The position numbers were made by a program, and so were the translations under genes. Shown here in pieces: positions 15,469 to 23,120 of a stretch of DNA of 45,462 bases. The DNA comes from Streptomyces sabulosicollis. Lineage in GTDB: Bacteria > Actinomycetota > Actinomycetes > Streptomycetales > Streptomycetaceae. The DNA lies in assembly GCF_016103465.1 (NCBI RefSeq), contig NZ_JAEEAP010000020.1, positions 1 through 45,462 of the forward strand, written 5' to 3'. Positions within the stretch are counted from its first letter, which is position 1. Each line of letters begins with the position of its first letter. The notes beneath the pieces were generated by a model. That model was given only the letters and a program-made list of their open reading frames with translations. It was not told where the DNA came from and did not search any database.

Positions 15469-16982
15469 AACATCACAAGCGGCCGGGGCGAGGTACCGGG
15501 GCGGTCGCGGCCACGCTCGCATGCCTGCTGCTGGCATCCTGCTCGGCCGGTTCCACGGCAACCGGCGGCAGCGCGGGGAAGAACTCCCTGAACATCGGCC
15601 TCACCGCCGAGCCGGCCAACTTCGACTTCACCAAGACCGAAGGTGCCGCCATTCCCCAGGCACTGCTCTACAACGTCTACGAGACCCTGGTGAAGCTGGA
15701 CCAGTCGGGGAAGATCCGGCCCCAACTGGCCACGTCCTGGAGCCTGTCCAAGGACCGCAGGACGTACACGTTCCACCTGGTGAAGAACGCCACGTTCAGC
15801 AATGGCGCACGGTTCACGGCCGAGGACGCCAAGTTCTCCATCGAACGCGTCACAACCGACTGGACGCTGGTGCAGAAGACCCAGATGGATGTCGTCGACA
15901 CGGTGCGGGCGGTGTCGCCCACCGAACTCAAGGTCACCCTGAAGCGGCCGAGCAATGACTGGCTGTACCGGATGACCACCCGGATCGGCGCGATGTTCAG
16001 CCGGACCGGGGTGAGCAAGCTGGCCACCGAGCCGGTGGGCACCGGCCCGTACGTGGTGAAGAACTGGAACCGCGGCGACTCGATCACGCTGGCCCGTCGT
16101 CATGGCTACTGGGCGCGCACACCACACTTCGCGTCGGTCACCCTCAAGTACTTCAAGGACCCGACGGCCATGAACAACGCGCTGCTCACGGGCACCATCA
16201 ATGTGATCGGCCAGATGCAGTCCCCGGAGTCCCTGTACCGGTTCCAGAACAACTCGAAGTACAAGGTCATCGAGGGCACGACCAACGGCGAGGTGGTCCT
16301 CTCGCTCAACAACGGCTCGGGTCCGATGAAGAATCCGAAGGCCCGCCAGGCGGTCCGCTACGCCATCGACCACAAGGCCCTGATGGACACCTGCTGGGCG
16401 GGCCGCGGCAAGCTCATCGGCAGCATGGTCCCGCCGACCGACCCGTGGTACCAGAACCTCACCGACCTGTATCCGTACGACCGCGACAAGGCCAAGAAGC
16501 TCGTCGAGGAGTCCGGCGAAGCCGGGCGTACGCTGCGGCTGCGCATCCCGACCCTGCCGTATGCCACCGCGTGCGGCACCGTGGTCAAGAGCCAGCTCGA
16601 ACAGGCCGGGTTCAAGGTCAAGCTGGACCAGCTGGAGTTCCCCGCCGCCTGGCTGACCACCGTGTTCAAGAACGCCGACTACGACATGTCCATCATCGGC
16701 CATGTGGAGCCCCGCGACATGCAGACGGTGTTCGGGAACGAGAAGTCCTACATCCGTTATGACAACCCGGAGTTCCGGGCACTGCTGGCGAAGGCGGACC
16801 AGGGCACCCGGGAGCAGCAGATCACCGACATGCGGGCGGCTGCCCGGCTGGTGTCCAAGGACGCCGCGGCCGACTGGCTGTTCCTGCTCCCCAACCTGAT
16901 GGTGGCGGACAAGGACATCACTGGTCTGCCCGTGAACTCCGTGTCCGAGTCACTGGATCTCACCGGCCTCGGCCGGTCCTGA
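15465..16982 (+). CDS. ABC importer substrate-binding lipoprotein, family 5
   Basis: A 505-residue peptide/nickel/opine-type solute-binding protein. A lipoprotein signal peptide is clear: charged N-terminus, hydrophobic stretch and lipobox LASC with Cys26 as the lipidated residue. SBP family 5 features follow: LNIGLTAEPANFDFTKTEGA, YETLVKLDQSGKIRPQLATS, VEPRDMQTVFGN and the C-terminal RLVSKDAAADWLFLLPNLMV. It captures the ligand outside the cell and hands it to the two permeases encoded next. Dpp/Opp-type binding proteins take peptides, but also opines, amides and oligosaccharides, so the ligand is open. The dehydrogenase upstream and aldehyde dehydrogenase downstream in the same operon indicate that import is tied to catabolism. 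Confidence 0.92.
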   Translation: MKHHKRPGRGTGAVAATLACLLLASCSAGSTATGGSAGKNSLNIGLTAEPANFDFTKTEGAAIPQALLYNVYETLVKLDQSGKIRPQLATSWSLSKDRRTYTFHLVKNATFSNGARFTAEDAKFSIERVTTDWTLVQKTQMDVVDTVRAVSPTELKVTLKRPSNDWLYRMTTRIGAMFSRTGVSKLATEPVGTGPYVVKNWNRGDSITLARRHGYWARTPHFASVTLKYFKDPTAMNNALLTGTINVIGQMQSPESLYRFQNNSKYKVIEGTTNGEVVLSLNNGSGPMKNPKARQAVRYAIDHKALMDTCWAGRGKLIGSMVPPTDPWYQNLTDLYPYDRDKAKKLVEESGEAGRTLRLRIPTLPYATACGTVVKSQLEQAGFKVKLDQLEFPAAWLTTVFKNADYDMSIIGHVEPRDMQTVFGNEKSYIRYDNPEFRALLAKADQGTREQQITDMRAAARLVSKDAAADWLFLLPNLMVADKDITGLPVNSVSESLDLTGLGRS

Positions 16983-16998
16983 AAGGCGGTCCGAACCA

Positions 16999-17949
16999 AT
17001 GATCGTCCGTCTGGTGCAGCGGATCGGGATCCTCCTGGCCAGCCTGGTCGTGAGCTCCGTATTGGTGTTCGCGTTCATGGCGGTGCTGCCAGGGGATCCG
17101 GCCCGCGTCGCCCTCGGAACCAGCGCGTCGGACTCGGCGGTGGCGCAACTGCGCGAGCAGTTCGGGCTCGACCGGTCGCTCGTGGCCCAGTACTTCAGCT
17201 GGATACACGGGCTGGTGACCTTCGACCCGGGGGATTCCTACATCTCCCACGCGCCGATCGGCCCACAGCTCGCCGACCGCCTCCAGGTCACCCTGTGGCT
17301 CGTCGGCACCGGCATGGTGATCGCCTGCGTTCTGGCGCTCCCCGTGGGCACGCTCATGGCCGTGCGGCACCGCAAGCCGTCCGGGCTGATTCTCTCCGCC
17401 CTGTCCCAGGTCGGCGTGGCCGTCCCGGCCTTCCTCGCGGGCATCCTCCTGATCACCGTGTTCGCGGTGGGGCTCGGGTGGCTGCCGGCGAACGGCTGGA
17501 CACCTCCGGTGCAGGATCCGGTCCTGTTCCTCAAACAACTGGTGATGCCCGCGCTGTCCCTCGGCATCGTGCAGGCCGCGGTGCTCACCCGCTATGTCCG
17601 CAGCGCCGTGCTCGACGTCCTCCGGGAGGACTATCTGCGCACCGCTCGTGCCAAGGGGCTCCGCCCGACACGGGCACTGCTGCGGCACGGCCTGCGCAAC
17701 GCGGCGGTGCCCGTGGTCACCGTCCTGGCGTTGCAGCTCGCCACGCTGCTGGTGGGCTCCGTCGTCATCGAACGGGTCTTCGTCATCCCCGGGCTCGGCA
17801 GCCTGCTGCTGGACAGCGTCGCCAACCGGGATCTCATCGTGGTGCAGGACGTGGTCATGATCATCGCAATGGCGGTGCTGCTGGTGAACTTCCTGGTGGA
17901 CATGGTCTATCTGCTGATCGACCCGCGGCTCAGGGGAGGTGCGTCATGA
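16999..17949 (+). CDS. ABC importer permease, DppB type
   Basis: A 316-residue inner-membrane permease. It begins with the DppB/OppB signature (LVQRIGILLASLVVSSVLVF, then MAVLPGDPARVALG) and has about six transmembrane helices. The EAA loop that docks with the ATPases reads DYLRTARAKGLRPTRALLRH. The long external segment after the first helix (LREQFGLDRSLVAQYFSWIH) is typical of this subunit. It is 16 bases downstream of the binding-protein stop and overlaps the second permease by ATGA. It works as a heterodimer with that protein. Confidence 0.93.
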   Translation: MIVRLVQRIGILLASLVVSSVLVFAFMAVLPGDPARVALGTSASDSAVAQLREQFGLDRSLVAQYFSWIHGLVTFDPGDSYISHAPIGPQLADRLQVTLWLVGTGMVIACVLALPVGTLMAVRHRKPSGLILSALSQVGVAVPAFLAGILLITVFAVGLGWLPANGWTPPVQDPVLFLKQLVMPALSLGIVQAAVLTRYVRSAVLDVLREDYLRTARAKGLRPTRALLRHGLRNAAVPVVTVLALQLATLLVGSVVIERVFVIPGLGSLLLDSVANRDLIVVQDVVMIIAMAVLLVNFLVDMVYLLIDPRLRGGAS

Positions 17950-18824
17950 GCGCTGCGGCCACGGAAACCGCCGTCGCGTCCGCGGGTCCCGCGGGCCGCC
18001 GCCGTCGCCGCCCGGTCACGGGCAGCCTCCTGGTGGGCGGGCTCATCGTCGCGATCGTGATCGGCATGGCACTGCTGTCCTTCGTCTGGACCCCGCACGA
18101 CCCGACCCTGGTGAACCCCGCGGTGCGGCTGCAGGAGCCGTCGGCGGAGTACTGGTTCGGCACGGACAAATTCGGCCGCGATGTGTTCAGCCAGGTCCTG
18201 ATGGGCTCGCGCACCACGCTGTTCGTCGGCTTCGTGGCGGTGGGGGTGGCCGCCCTGGTCGGCGTGCCGCTCGGCATCGTCGCCGGAATGGCGCCCCGCT
18301 GGTGCGGCGAACTGCTGATGCGCGGCAACGACCTGCTGCTCGCCTTCCCGGCGCTCCTGCTGGCCATCATGTTCGCGGCCGTGTACGGCGCCGGCACGCT
18401 GGTCGCGATGGTCGCCATCGGCATCGCGTCCATCCCCCATTTCGCCCGGCTGATCCGCGGCGGCACGTTGCAGGTCATGGAGACCGAGTACGTCATCGCC
18501 GCCCGCGCGGCGGGCCGTGGGCCGTTCGCGATCGCCGTGCGGCATGTGCTGCCCAATGTCAGCAGTCTCGTCATCGTGCAGGCGTCGGTCGGTTTCGCCA
18601 TCGCCGTACTCGCCGAAGCCGCGCTGTCCTTCCTGGGCTTCGGCACCCCGCCCCCCACACCGTCCTGGGGCCGGATGTTGCAGGAGAGCCAGGAGCTGCT
18701 GTCGATCGCCCCCCGGCTCGCCGTGTTCCCGGGCGTCGCGATCGCGTTGGCGGTGCTCGGATTCAATCTGCTCGGTGACGGCCTGCGCGACCGTTTCGAT
18801 CCCAAGCTGGAGGACCGCCGATGA
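17946..18824 (+). CDS. ABC importer permease, DppC type
   Basis: A 292-residue permease of the DppC/OppC type. An arginine-rich cytoplasmic start (GRRRRRPVTG) leads into the first helix, followed by the external signature EYWFGTDKFGRDVFSQVLMG. The ATPase-docking EAA loop reads EYVIAARAAGRGPFAIAVRH, and LSFLGFGTPPPTPSWGRML is the family's usual C-terminal motif. Overlaps on both sides couple it to the DppB-type permease and the first ATPase. Start chosen at 17946 because it overlaps the previous stop and gives the normal length. Confidence 0.93.
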   Translation: MSAAATETAVASAGPAGRRRRRPVTGSLLVGGLIVAIVIGMALLSFVWTPHDPTLVNPAVRLQEPSAEYWFGTDKFGRDVFSQVLMGSRTTLFVGFVAVGVAALVGVPLGIVAGMAPRWCGELLMRGNDLLLAFPALLLAIMFAAVYGAGTLVAMVAIGIASIPHFARLIRGGTLQVMETEYVIAARAAGRGPFAIAVRHVLPNVSSLVIVQASVGFAIAVLAEAALSFLGFGTPPPTPSWGRMLQESQELLSIAPRLAVFPGVAIALAVLGFNLLGDGLRDRFDPKLEDRR

Positions 18825-19870
18825 CCCCGGTACCTGAGACGGGACCGGCCGCCGCCGCACCCGACGACGTCCTCGCCGTGCGGAACCTCGGCGTCACGGT
18901 GGGCGGCCGCAAGCTCGTCGAAGACGTCGACTTCACCATCCGGGCGGGCGAGCGGGTGGGCCTGATCGGTGAGTCGGGGTCGGGCAAGTCGCTGACCGCG
19001 CTGAGCGTCATGGGCCTGCTCCCCGAGGGGCTCCGGGCCTCGGGCTCGGTACGGCTCGCCGGAGTCGACCACGATCTGGTGGGTGCCGACGAGGCGCGGA
19101 TGTCCCGGGTGCGGGGCAAGGAGATCGCCATGGTCTTCCAGGAGCCCATGACCGCTCTGAACCCCACGATGAGGGTCGGGCGGCAGATCGCCGAGGTGCT
19201 GCTGATCCACCGGACCAGGCCCGACCGCGCGTCCGCCCGGGCCGCCGCGGTGGAACTGCTCGCCCAGGTGGGCCTCCCCGACCCCGAGGCCGCCGCGCAC
19301 GCCTATCCGCACCAGTTCTCCGGGGGCCAGCGGCAGCGGGTGGTGCTGGCCATCGCCCTCGCGAACGACCCCGCGCTCCTGGTCTGCGACGAACCCACCA
19401 CCGCGCTCGACGTCACGGTGCAGGCGCGGGTGCTCGACCTGGTCGTACGGGGTGTCCAGGAGCGCCGATCGGCCATGCTCTTCATCACCCACGACCTGGC
19501 CGTGGTGGCCACCGTCTGCGAACGGGTCATGGTCATGTACGGCGGGCGGCTGGTCGAGTCCGGCCCGGTCCAGGAGGTGTTCACACGCCCCCGGCACCGC
19601 TATACGCAGGGCCTGATCGGCGCGTCGGATCTGACCGTGGTCGACGACCGCGGCCGGCTGGCCACGATCCCCGGGTCGGTTCCGGCGGCGGGGCGGTTCC
19701 CCGCCGGATGCGTGTTCAGGAACAGGTGCGAACACGCGACGGACGGGTGCGCCACCAGACCGGACTGGGTCCCGACCGGGCCGGACTCCGGCTACGCCTG
19801 CTTCCACCCGGCTCCCGACGGCGCGCCCGGGACCGGCACCCCCACGAACCAGGAGGCCGGCCGTGGCTGA
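18821..19870 (+). CDS. ABC importer ATPase, DppD type
   Basis: A 349-residue ATPase of the oligopeptide importer class. Walker A is GESGSGKS near 51, the signature motif SGGQRQRVVLAIAL precedes Walker B LLVCDEPTTALD, and the switch histidine lies in FITHDLAVVA. The C-terminal oligopeptide/dipeptide domain contains CVFRNRCEHATDGC, whose cysteines bind an iron-sulfur cluster in some DppD proteins (family knowledge; not tested). It overlaps the permease gene by four bases and the next ATPase gene by eight. Confidence 0.93.
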   Translation: MTPVPETGPAAAAPDDVLAVRNLGVTVGGRKLVEDVDFTIRAGERVGLIGESGSGKSLTALSVMGLLPEGLRASGSVRLAGVDHDLVGADEARMSRVRGKEIAMVFQEPMTALNPTMRVGRQIAEVLLIHRTRPDRASARAAAVELLAQVGLPDPEAAAHAYPHQFSGGQRQRVVLAIALANDPALLVCDEPTTALDVTVQARVLDLVVRGVQERRSAMLFITHDLAVVATVCERVMVMYGGRLVESGPVQEVFTRPRHRYTQGLIGASDLTVVDDRGRLATIPGSVPAAGRFPAGCVFRNRCEHATDGCATRPDWVPTGPDSGYACFHPAPDGAPGTGTPTNQEAGRG

Positions 19871-20735
19871 GCAGCCGACCAGCACCCCGCTCGCGCCCGG
19901 GCCGGGAACCGGTCCCGTGGACGCCATCAGTGTCCGCGACGTCACGCGCGTCTACAGGCGGCCTCGTACCTCACTGCGCCACGCCAGCCCGCCGGTGCAC
20001 GCCCTGCGTGGCGTCAGCTTCGCCATCCCCCAGGGGCAGCGGTTCGGCATCGTGGGCGAGTCGGGGTGCGGGAAGTCGACCCTGCTGCGCATCCTGGCCG
20101 GGCTGGACCGCCCCACCGGCGGCAGCGTCGCGATCGACGGACGGGACATCACCGGGCTCCGGGAGAGACAGCTGAAGTTCGTCCGCGAGCGGCTCCAACT
20201 CGTGTTCCAGGACCCGATGAGTTCGCTGGACCCGCGGATGCGCGTCGGCGACATCGTGGCCGAGCCGCTCGCGGCACAGCGGCAGGGGAACCGCCGGGAG
20301 CGGGTGGCCGAACTGCTCGAGGCCGTCGGCCTGCGAGCCGACGCGGCGGACCGGTATCCGCACCAGTTCTCCGGTGGCCAGCGGCAGCGCATCTCGATCG
20401 CGCGCGCTCTCGCCCCCCGTCCGAAGATCATCGTGGCCGACGAGCCGGTGAGCGCCCTGGACGTGTCCGTACGGGCCCAGGTGCTCAACCTCATCGCGGA
20501 CCTCGTCGACGAGCTGTCCCTCACGCTGGTCTTCGTCTCCCACGACCTGTCCGTGGTCCGCCACGTGTGCGACCGGGTCGCGGTCATGCACGCCGGGCAG
20601 ATCGTGGAGACCGGGTCCACGGAGCAGGTCTACGAGGACCCACAGCATTCCTACACACGCAGGCTGATCGCCGCCGTTCCGACGCTGGGCAAGGCACTGT
20701 CCGGGGTGTCGGCGGCCGACCTCAACCGGGAGTAA
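19863..20735 (+). CDS. ABC importer ATPase, DppF type
   Basis: The second ATPase, 290 residues, completes the importer. Walker A is GESGCGKST, the Q-loop segment reads LVFQDPMSSLDPRM, the signature motif SGGQRQRISIARAL and Walker B IIVADEPVSALD, and the switch histidine is in FVSHDLSVV. It lacks the long C-terminal cysteine cluster seen in the partner, consistent with the shorter DppF type. The gene overlaps the previous one by eight bases and is followed after five bases by the aldehyde dehydrogenase start, so enzymes and importer share one transcript. Confidence 0.93.
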   Translation: MAEQPTSTPLAPGPGTGPVDAISVRDVTRVYRRPRTSLRHASPPVHALRGVSFAIPQGQRFGIVGESGCGKSTLLRILAGLDRPTGGSVAIDGRDITGLRERQLKFVRERLQLVFQDPMSSLDPRMRVGDIVAEPLAAQRQGNRRERVAELLEAVGLRADAADRYPHQFSGGQRQRISIARALAPRPKIIVADEPVSALDVSVRAQVLNLIADLVDELSLTLVFVSHDLSVVRHVCDRVAVMHAGQIVETGSTEQVYEDPQHSYTRRLIAAVPTLGKALSGVSAADLNRE

Positions 20736-20740
20736 CGACC

Positions 20741-22234
20741 GTGACCACCCACGTCAAACCCGCCGACGGCGAACACCCCGTGGTGGGGGAGTTTCCCGAG
20801 GGCCTTCCCATCGGCGACCACTGGGTCGAGGCACCCGCCACCGAGGACGTCCGCTTCCCCTACGACGGGACGCTCGTCGCCCGTGCCCCCGTCGGGGACA
20901 CCGGTCTCGCACGCCGGGCGGTGGACGCCGCCCTCGCCACGCGCGAGCGGGTCGGACGGCTCCCCTCGCACACCCGCAGGGCCGCGCTGCTCGCCGCGCA
21001 CGAGGCGGTCGCCTCGCGACGCGCGGACTTCGAGCGGCTCCTGGTCCTGGAGACCGGCAAACCGCTGGTCGACTGCCGTGTGGAGGTGGACCGCACCCTG
21101 CTGACCCTGCTGACGGCGGCCGAGGAGGTGGCCCGGCTGCACGGGGAGACGGTGCCGCTGGACCTGCTGCCGTCGGGCGAGGGCCTGCTCGGCTTCTGGA
21201 CCCGCAAGCCGATCGGCGTGGTGGTGGGCATCGCGGGCTTCAACTACCCGCTGCTGCTCGCCGCGCACAAGGTCGCGCCGTCCCTGGCCGCCGGCTGCCC
21301 GGTCATCGTCAAGCCCGCCCCGCAGACGCCACTGGCCACCCTGTGGCTGGTGCACCTGCTCCGCGCGGCCCTCGCCGCCGCCGACGCGCCGCAGGCCGCG
21401 GTCCAGTTGGTGACCGGGGGCCCCGAGGTGGGTGCCGCGCTGACCACCGACCGCCGGATCGGCGCGGTGTCCTTCACCGGTTCCGCCGCCGTGGGCCACC
21501 GGATCGCCCGGGACGCGGCACCCACCAAGGTGCTGCTCGAACTCGGCTCCAACGCCGCCCTGGTGGTGGCCGCCGACGCCGACCTCGACGCCGCCGCCGA
21601 CGCGGTGGTGCGCGGCGGGTACTACGCGTCGGGCCAGGCGTGCATCAGCGTGCAGCGGGTCATCGTGGTGGACGCCGTGCGCGAGGAGTTCCTGGCCCGT
21701 CTGACGGAGCGCGTGGCCCAGGTGGCCGTGGGCGACCCCCGCGATCCGGGGACGCGCGTGTCGGCGCTCATCGATCAGCGGTCGACCGAGCGGGTGCGCG
21801 CCTGGCTGGACGAGGCGGTGGCGGCGGGGGCCTCGCTCGTCGCCGGAGGCGGCGTCACCGACGGGGTGATCGAGCCCACCGTGCTGCTCGACGTGGACCG
21901 CGCCCTCCCCGTCTGGAACGAGGAGGTCTTCGCCCCCGTGGTCGCGGTACGGTCCGTCCCCGACCTGGACGCGGCCCTCGACCTGGTCAACGACTCGCGC
22001 TACGGACTGCACGCGAGTGTCTACACCAGCGCCCTGGACACGGCGTTCACCGCTGTCGACCGCCTGGAGGTGGGCGGAGTGGTCGTCAACGAGGTTCCCG
22101 GCTTCCGTTCCGACGTCATGCCGTACGGCGGCGTGAAGGACTCCGGGGCCGGACGGGAGGGCCCGAGGTTCGCCATCGAAGAGCTCACCGTCACCCGTAT
22201 GGCAGTGATCCGCCCGACGACGAAGAAGCCGTGA
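20741..22234 (+). CDS. aldehyde dehydrogenase family protein
   Basis: A 497-residue NAD(P)-dependent aldehyde dehydrogenase. Catalytic residues are visible: Asn168 in GIAGFNYP, Glu267 in LLELGSNAALVV, Cys301 in SGQACISVQRV, and the FTGS motif at 245-248. The motif after Glu reads ELGSNAALVV rather than the common ELGGN, as in lactaldehyde/phosphonoacetaldehyde-like groups. The start is GTG at 20741, five bases after the ATPase stop, with GGGAG upstream. It would oxidise an aldehyde made by one of the SDRs, or released after amide cleavage, to the acid. Its stop lies close to the last SDR start. Confidence 0.92.
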   Translation: MTTHVKPADGEHPVVGEFPEGLPIGDHWVEAPATEDVRFPYDGTLVARAPVGDTGLARRAVDAALATRERVGRLPSHTRRAALLAAHEAVASRRADFERLLVLETGKPLVDCRVEVDRTLLTLLTAAEEVARLHGETVPLDLLPSGEGLLGFWTRKPIGVVVGIAGFNYPLLLAAHKVAPSLAAGCPVIVKPAPQTPLATLWLVHLLRAALAAADAPQAAVQLVTGGPEVGAALTTDRRIGAVSFTGSAAVGHRIARDAAPTKVLLELGSNAALVVAADADLDAAADAVVRGGYYASGQACISVQRVIVVDAVREEFLARLTERVAQVAVGDPRDPGTRVSALIDQRSTERVRAWLDEAVAAGASLVAGGGVTDGVIEPTVLLDVDRALPVWNEEVFAPVVAVRSVPDLDAALDLVNDSRYGLHASVYTSALDTAFTAVDRLEVGGVVVNEVPGFRSDVMPYGGVKDSGAGREGPRFAIEELTVTRMAVIRPTTKKP

Positions 22235-22242
22235 GGACCACA

Positions 22243-23040
22243 GTGCGAACCACACACCACACCGATCCGGTGGACGCGTACTCCCGCCTGTTCAGGCTCG
22301 ACGGCCGCAAGGCCGTCGTGGTGGGCGCGGGCAGCGGAATCGGCCGCGAGAGCGCCCTGGCGCTCGCGGCACACGGCGCCACGGTGGTGTGCGCCGACCG
22401 TGATCCGACGGCGGCCGAGGAGTCGGCGTCGATGGGGCCCGGCCTTGTCGCGTACACCCTGGATGTGCTCGACGGCGAGGCGGTCGCGCGGGCCGCCGAG
22501 GAGCTCGGCCCCGTCGACGTGCTCGTCTTCACCGCCGCGACGAATGTGCGCAAGCCCCTGCTGGACTACACGGCGGAGGAGTTCGAGCGGGTTGTGGCGC
22601 TCAATCTGCGCGCCTCCTTCGACCTGGTGCGGGCGTTCGGCCGTGGCATGGCCGAACGCGGCGGGGGAAGCATCATCGGCTTCAGCTCGATCCGCGCGGT
22701 GGCCGTCGAGCCGGGCCAGGGGGTGTACGCGGCCACGAAGGCCGGTCTCGTCCAGCTGCTGCGGACCGCGGCGGCCGAGCTGGGCCCGTCGGGCGTGCGG
22801 GTGAACGCCATCGCCCCGGGCGTCGTGGACACCCCGCTGACCGCGCAGATCAGGGCGGTGCCGGAGTGGTCGGAAGCCTACGCCGGCAAGAGCGCCCTGG
22901 GCCGCTGGTCGCGGGCCGACGAGTTGGCCGGCGCCGTCGTCTACCTCGCGTCGGACGCGTCGTCCTTCGTCACCGGGAGCCAGCTCTTCGTGGACGGCGG
23001 CTGGACGGCGATCGACGGACGCTTCACTCCACCCAGCTGA
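22243..23040 (+). CDS. SDR family oxidoreductase (3 of 3)
   Basis: A 265-residue SDR ending the ABC operon. The cofactor motif GAGSGIG is at 28-34, with VVCADRD after the second strand (NAD type). Ser149 in IGFSSIRA, Tyr162 and Lys166 in VYAATKAG complete the active site. The usual NNAG is replaced by FTAATN, an uncommon variation. GTG at 22243 is preferred because GAGG lies six bases upstream; GTG at 22231, overlapping the aldehyde dehydrogenase stop, would add four residues. The end, SFVTGSQLFVDGGW, is standard. A strong hairpin follows at 23060. Confidence 0.88.
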   Translation: MRTTHHTDPVDAYSRLFRLDGRKAVVVGAGSGIGRESALALAAHGATVVCADRDPTAAEESASMGPGLVAYTLDVLDGEAVARAAEELGPVDVLVFTAATNVRKPLLDYTAEEFERVVALNLRASFDLVRAFGRGMAERGGGSIIGFSSIRAVAVEPGQGVYAATKAGLVQLLRTAAAELGPSGVRVNAIAPGVVDTPLTAQIRAVPEWSEAYAGKSALGRWSRADELAGAVVYLASDASSFVTGSQLFVDGGWTAIDGRFTPPS

Positions 23041-23059
23041 CCGCCAGGCCGGACGGGCT

Positions 23060-23102
23060 CAGGCCCCTCCTCCGAGGTGAACCACCTTGGAGGAGGGGCC
23101 TG
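23060..23102. terminator. strong bidirectional hairpin after ABC/ALDH/SDR operon
   Basis: A perfect 14-bp stem: CAGGCCCCTCCTCC at 23060-23073 pairs with the complementary arm at 23089-23102. The loop has its own inner pair, AGGTG with CACCT. A flanking GACGG/CCGTC pair extends it. It lies between the convergent SDR and sulfatase stops, so it probably ends both transcripts. Confidence 0.85.
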
Positions 23103-23120
23103 AAACCGTCAGGGGGCCGG

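Noticed and set aside
15001-16703. Minus-strand frames across the binding-protein gene
   Set aside because: The plus strand encodes a lipoprotein with a clear lipobox and family 5 motifs; the antisense frames have shadow composition.
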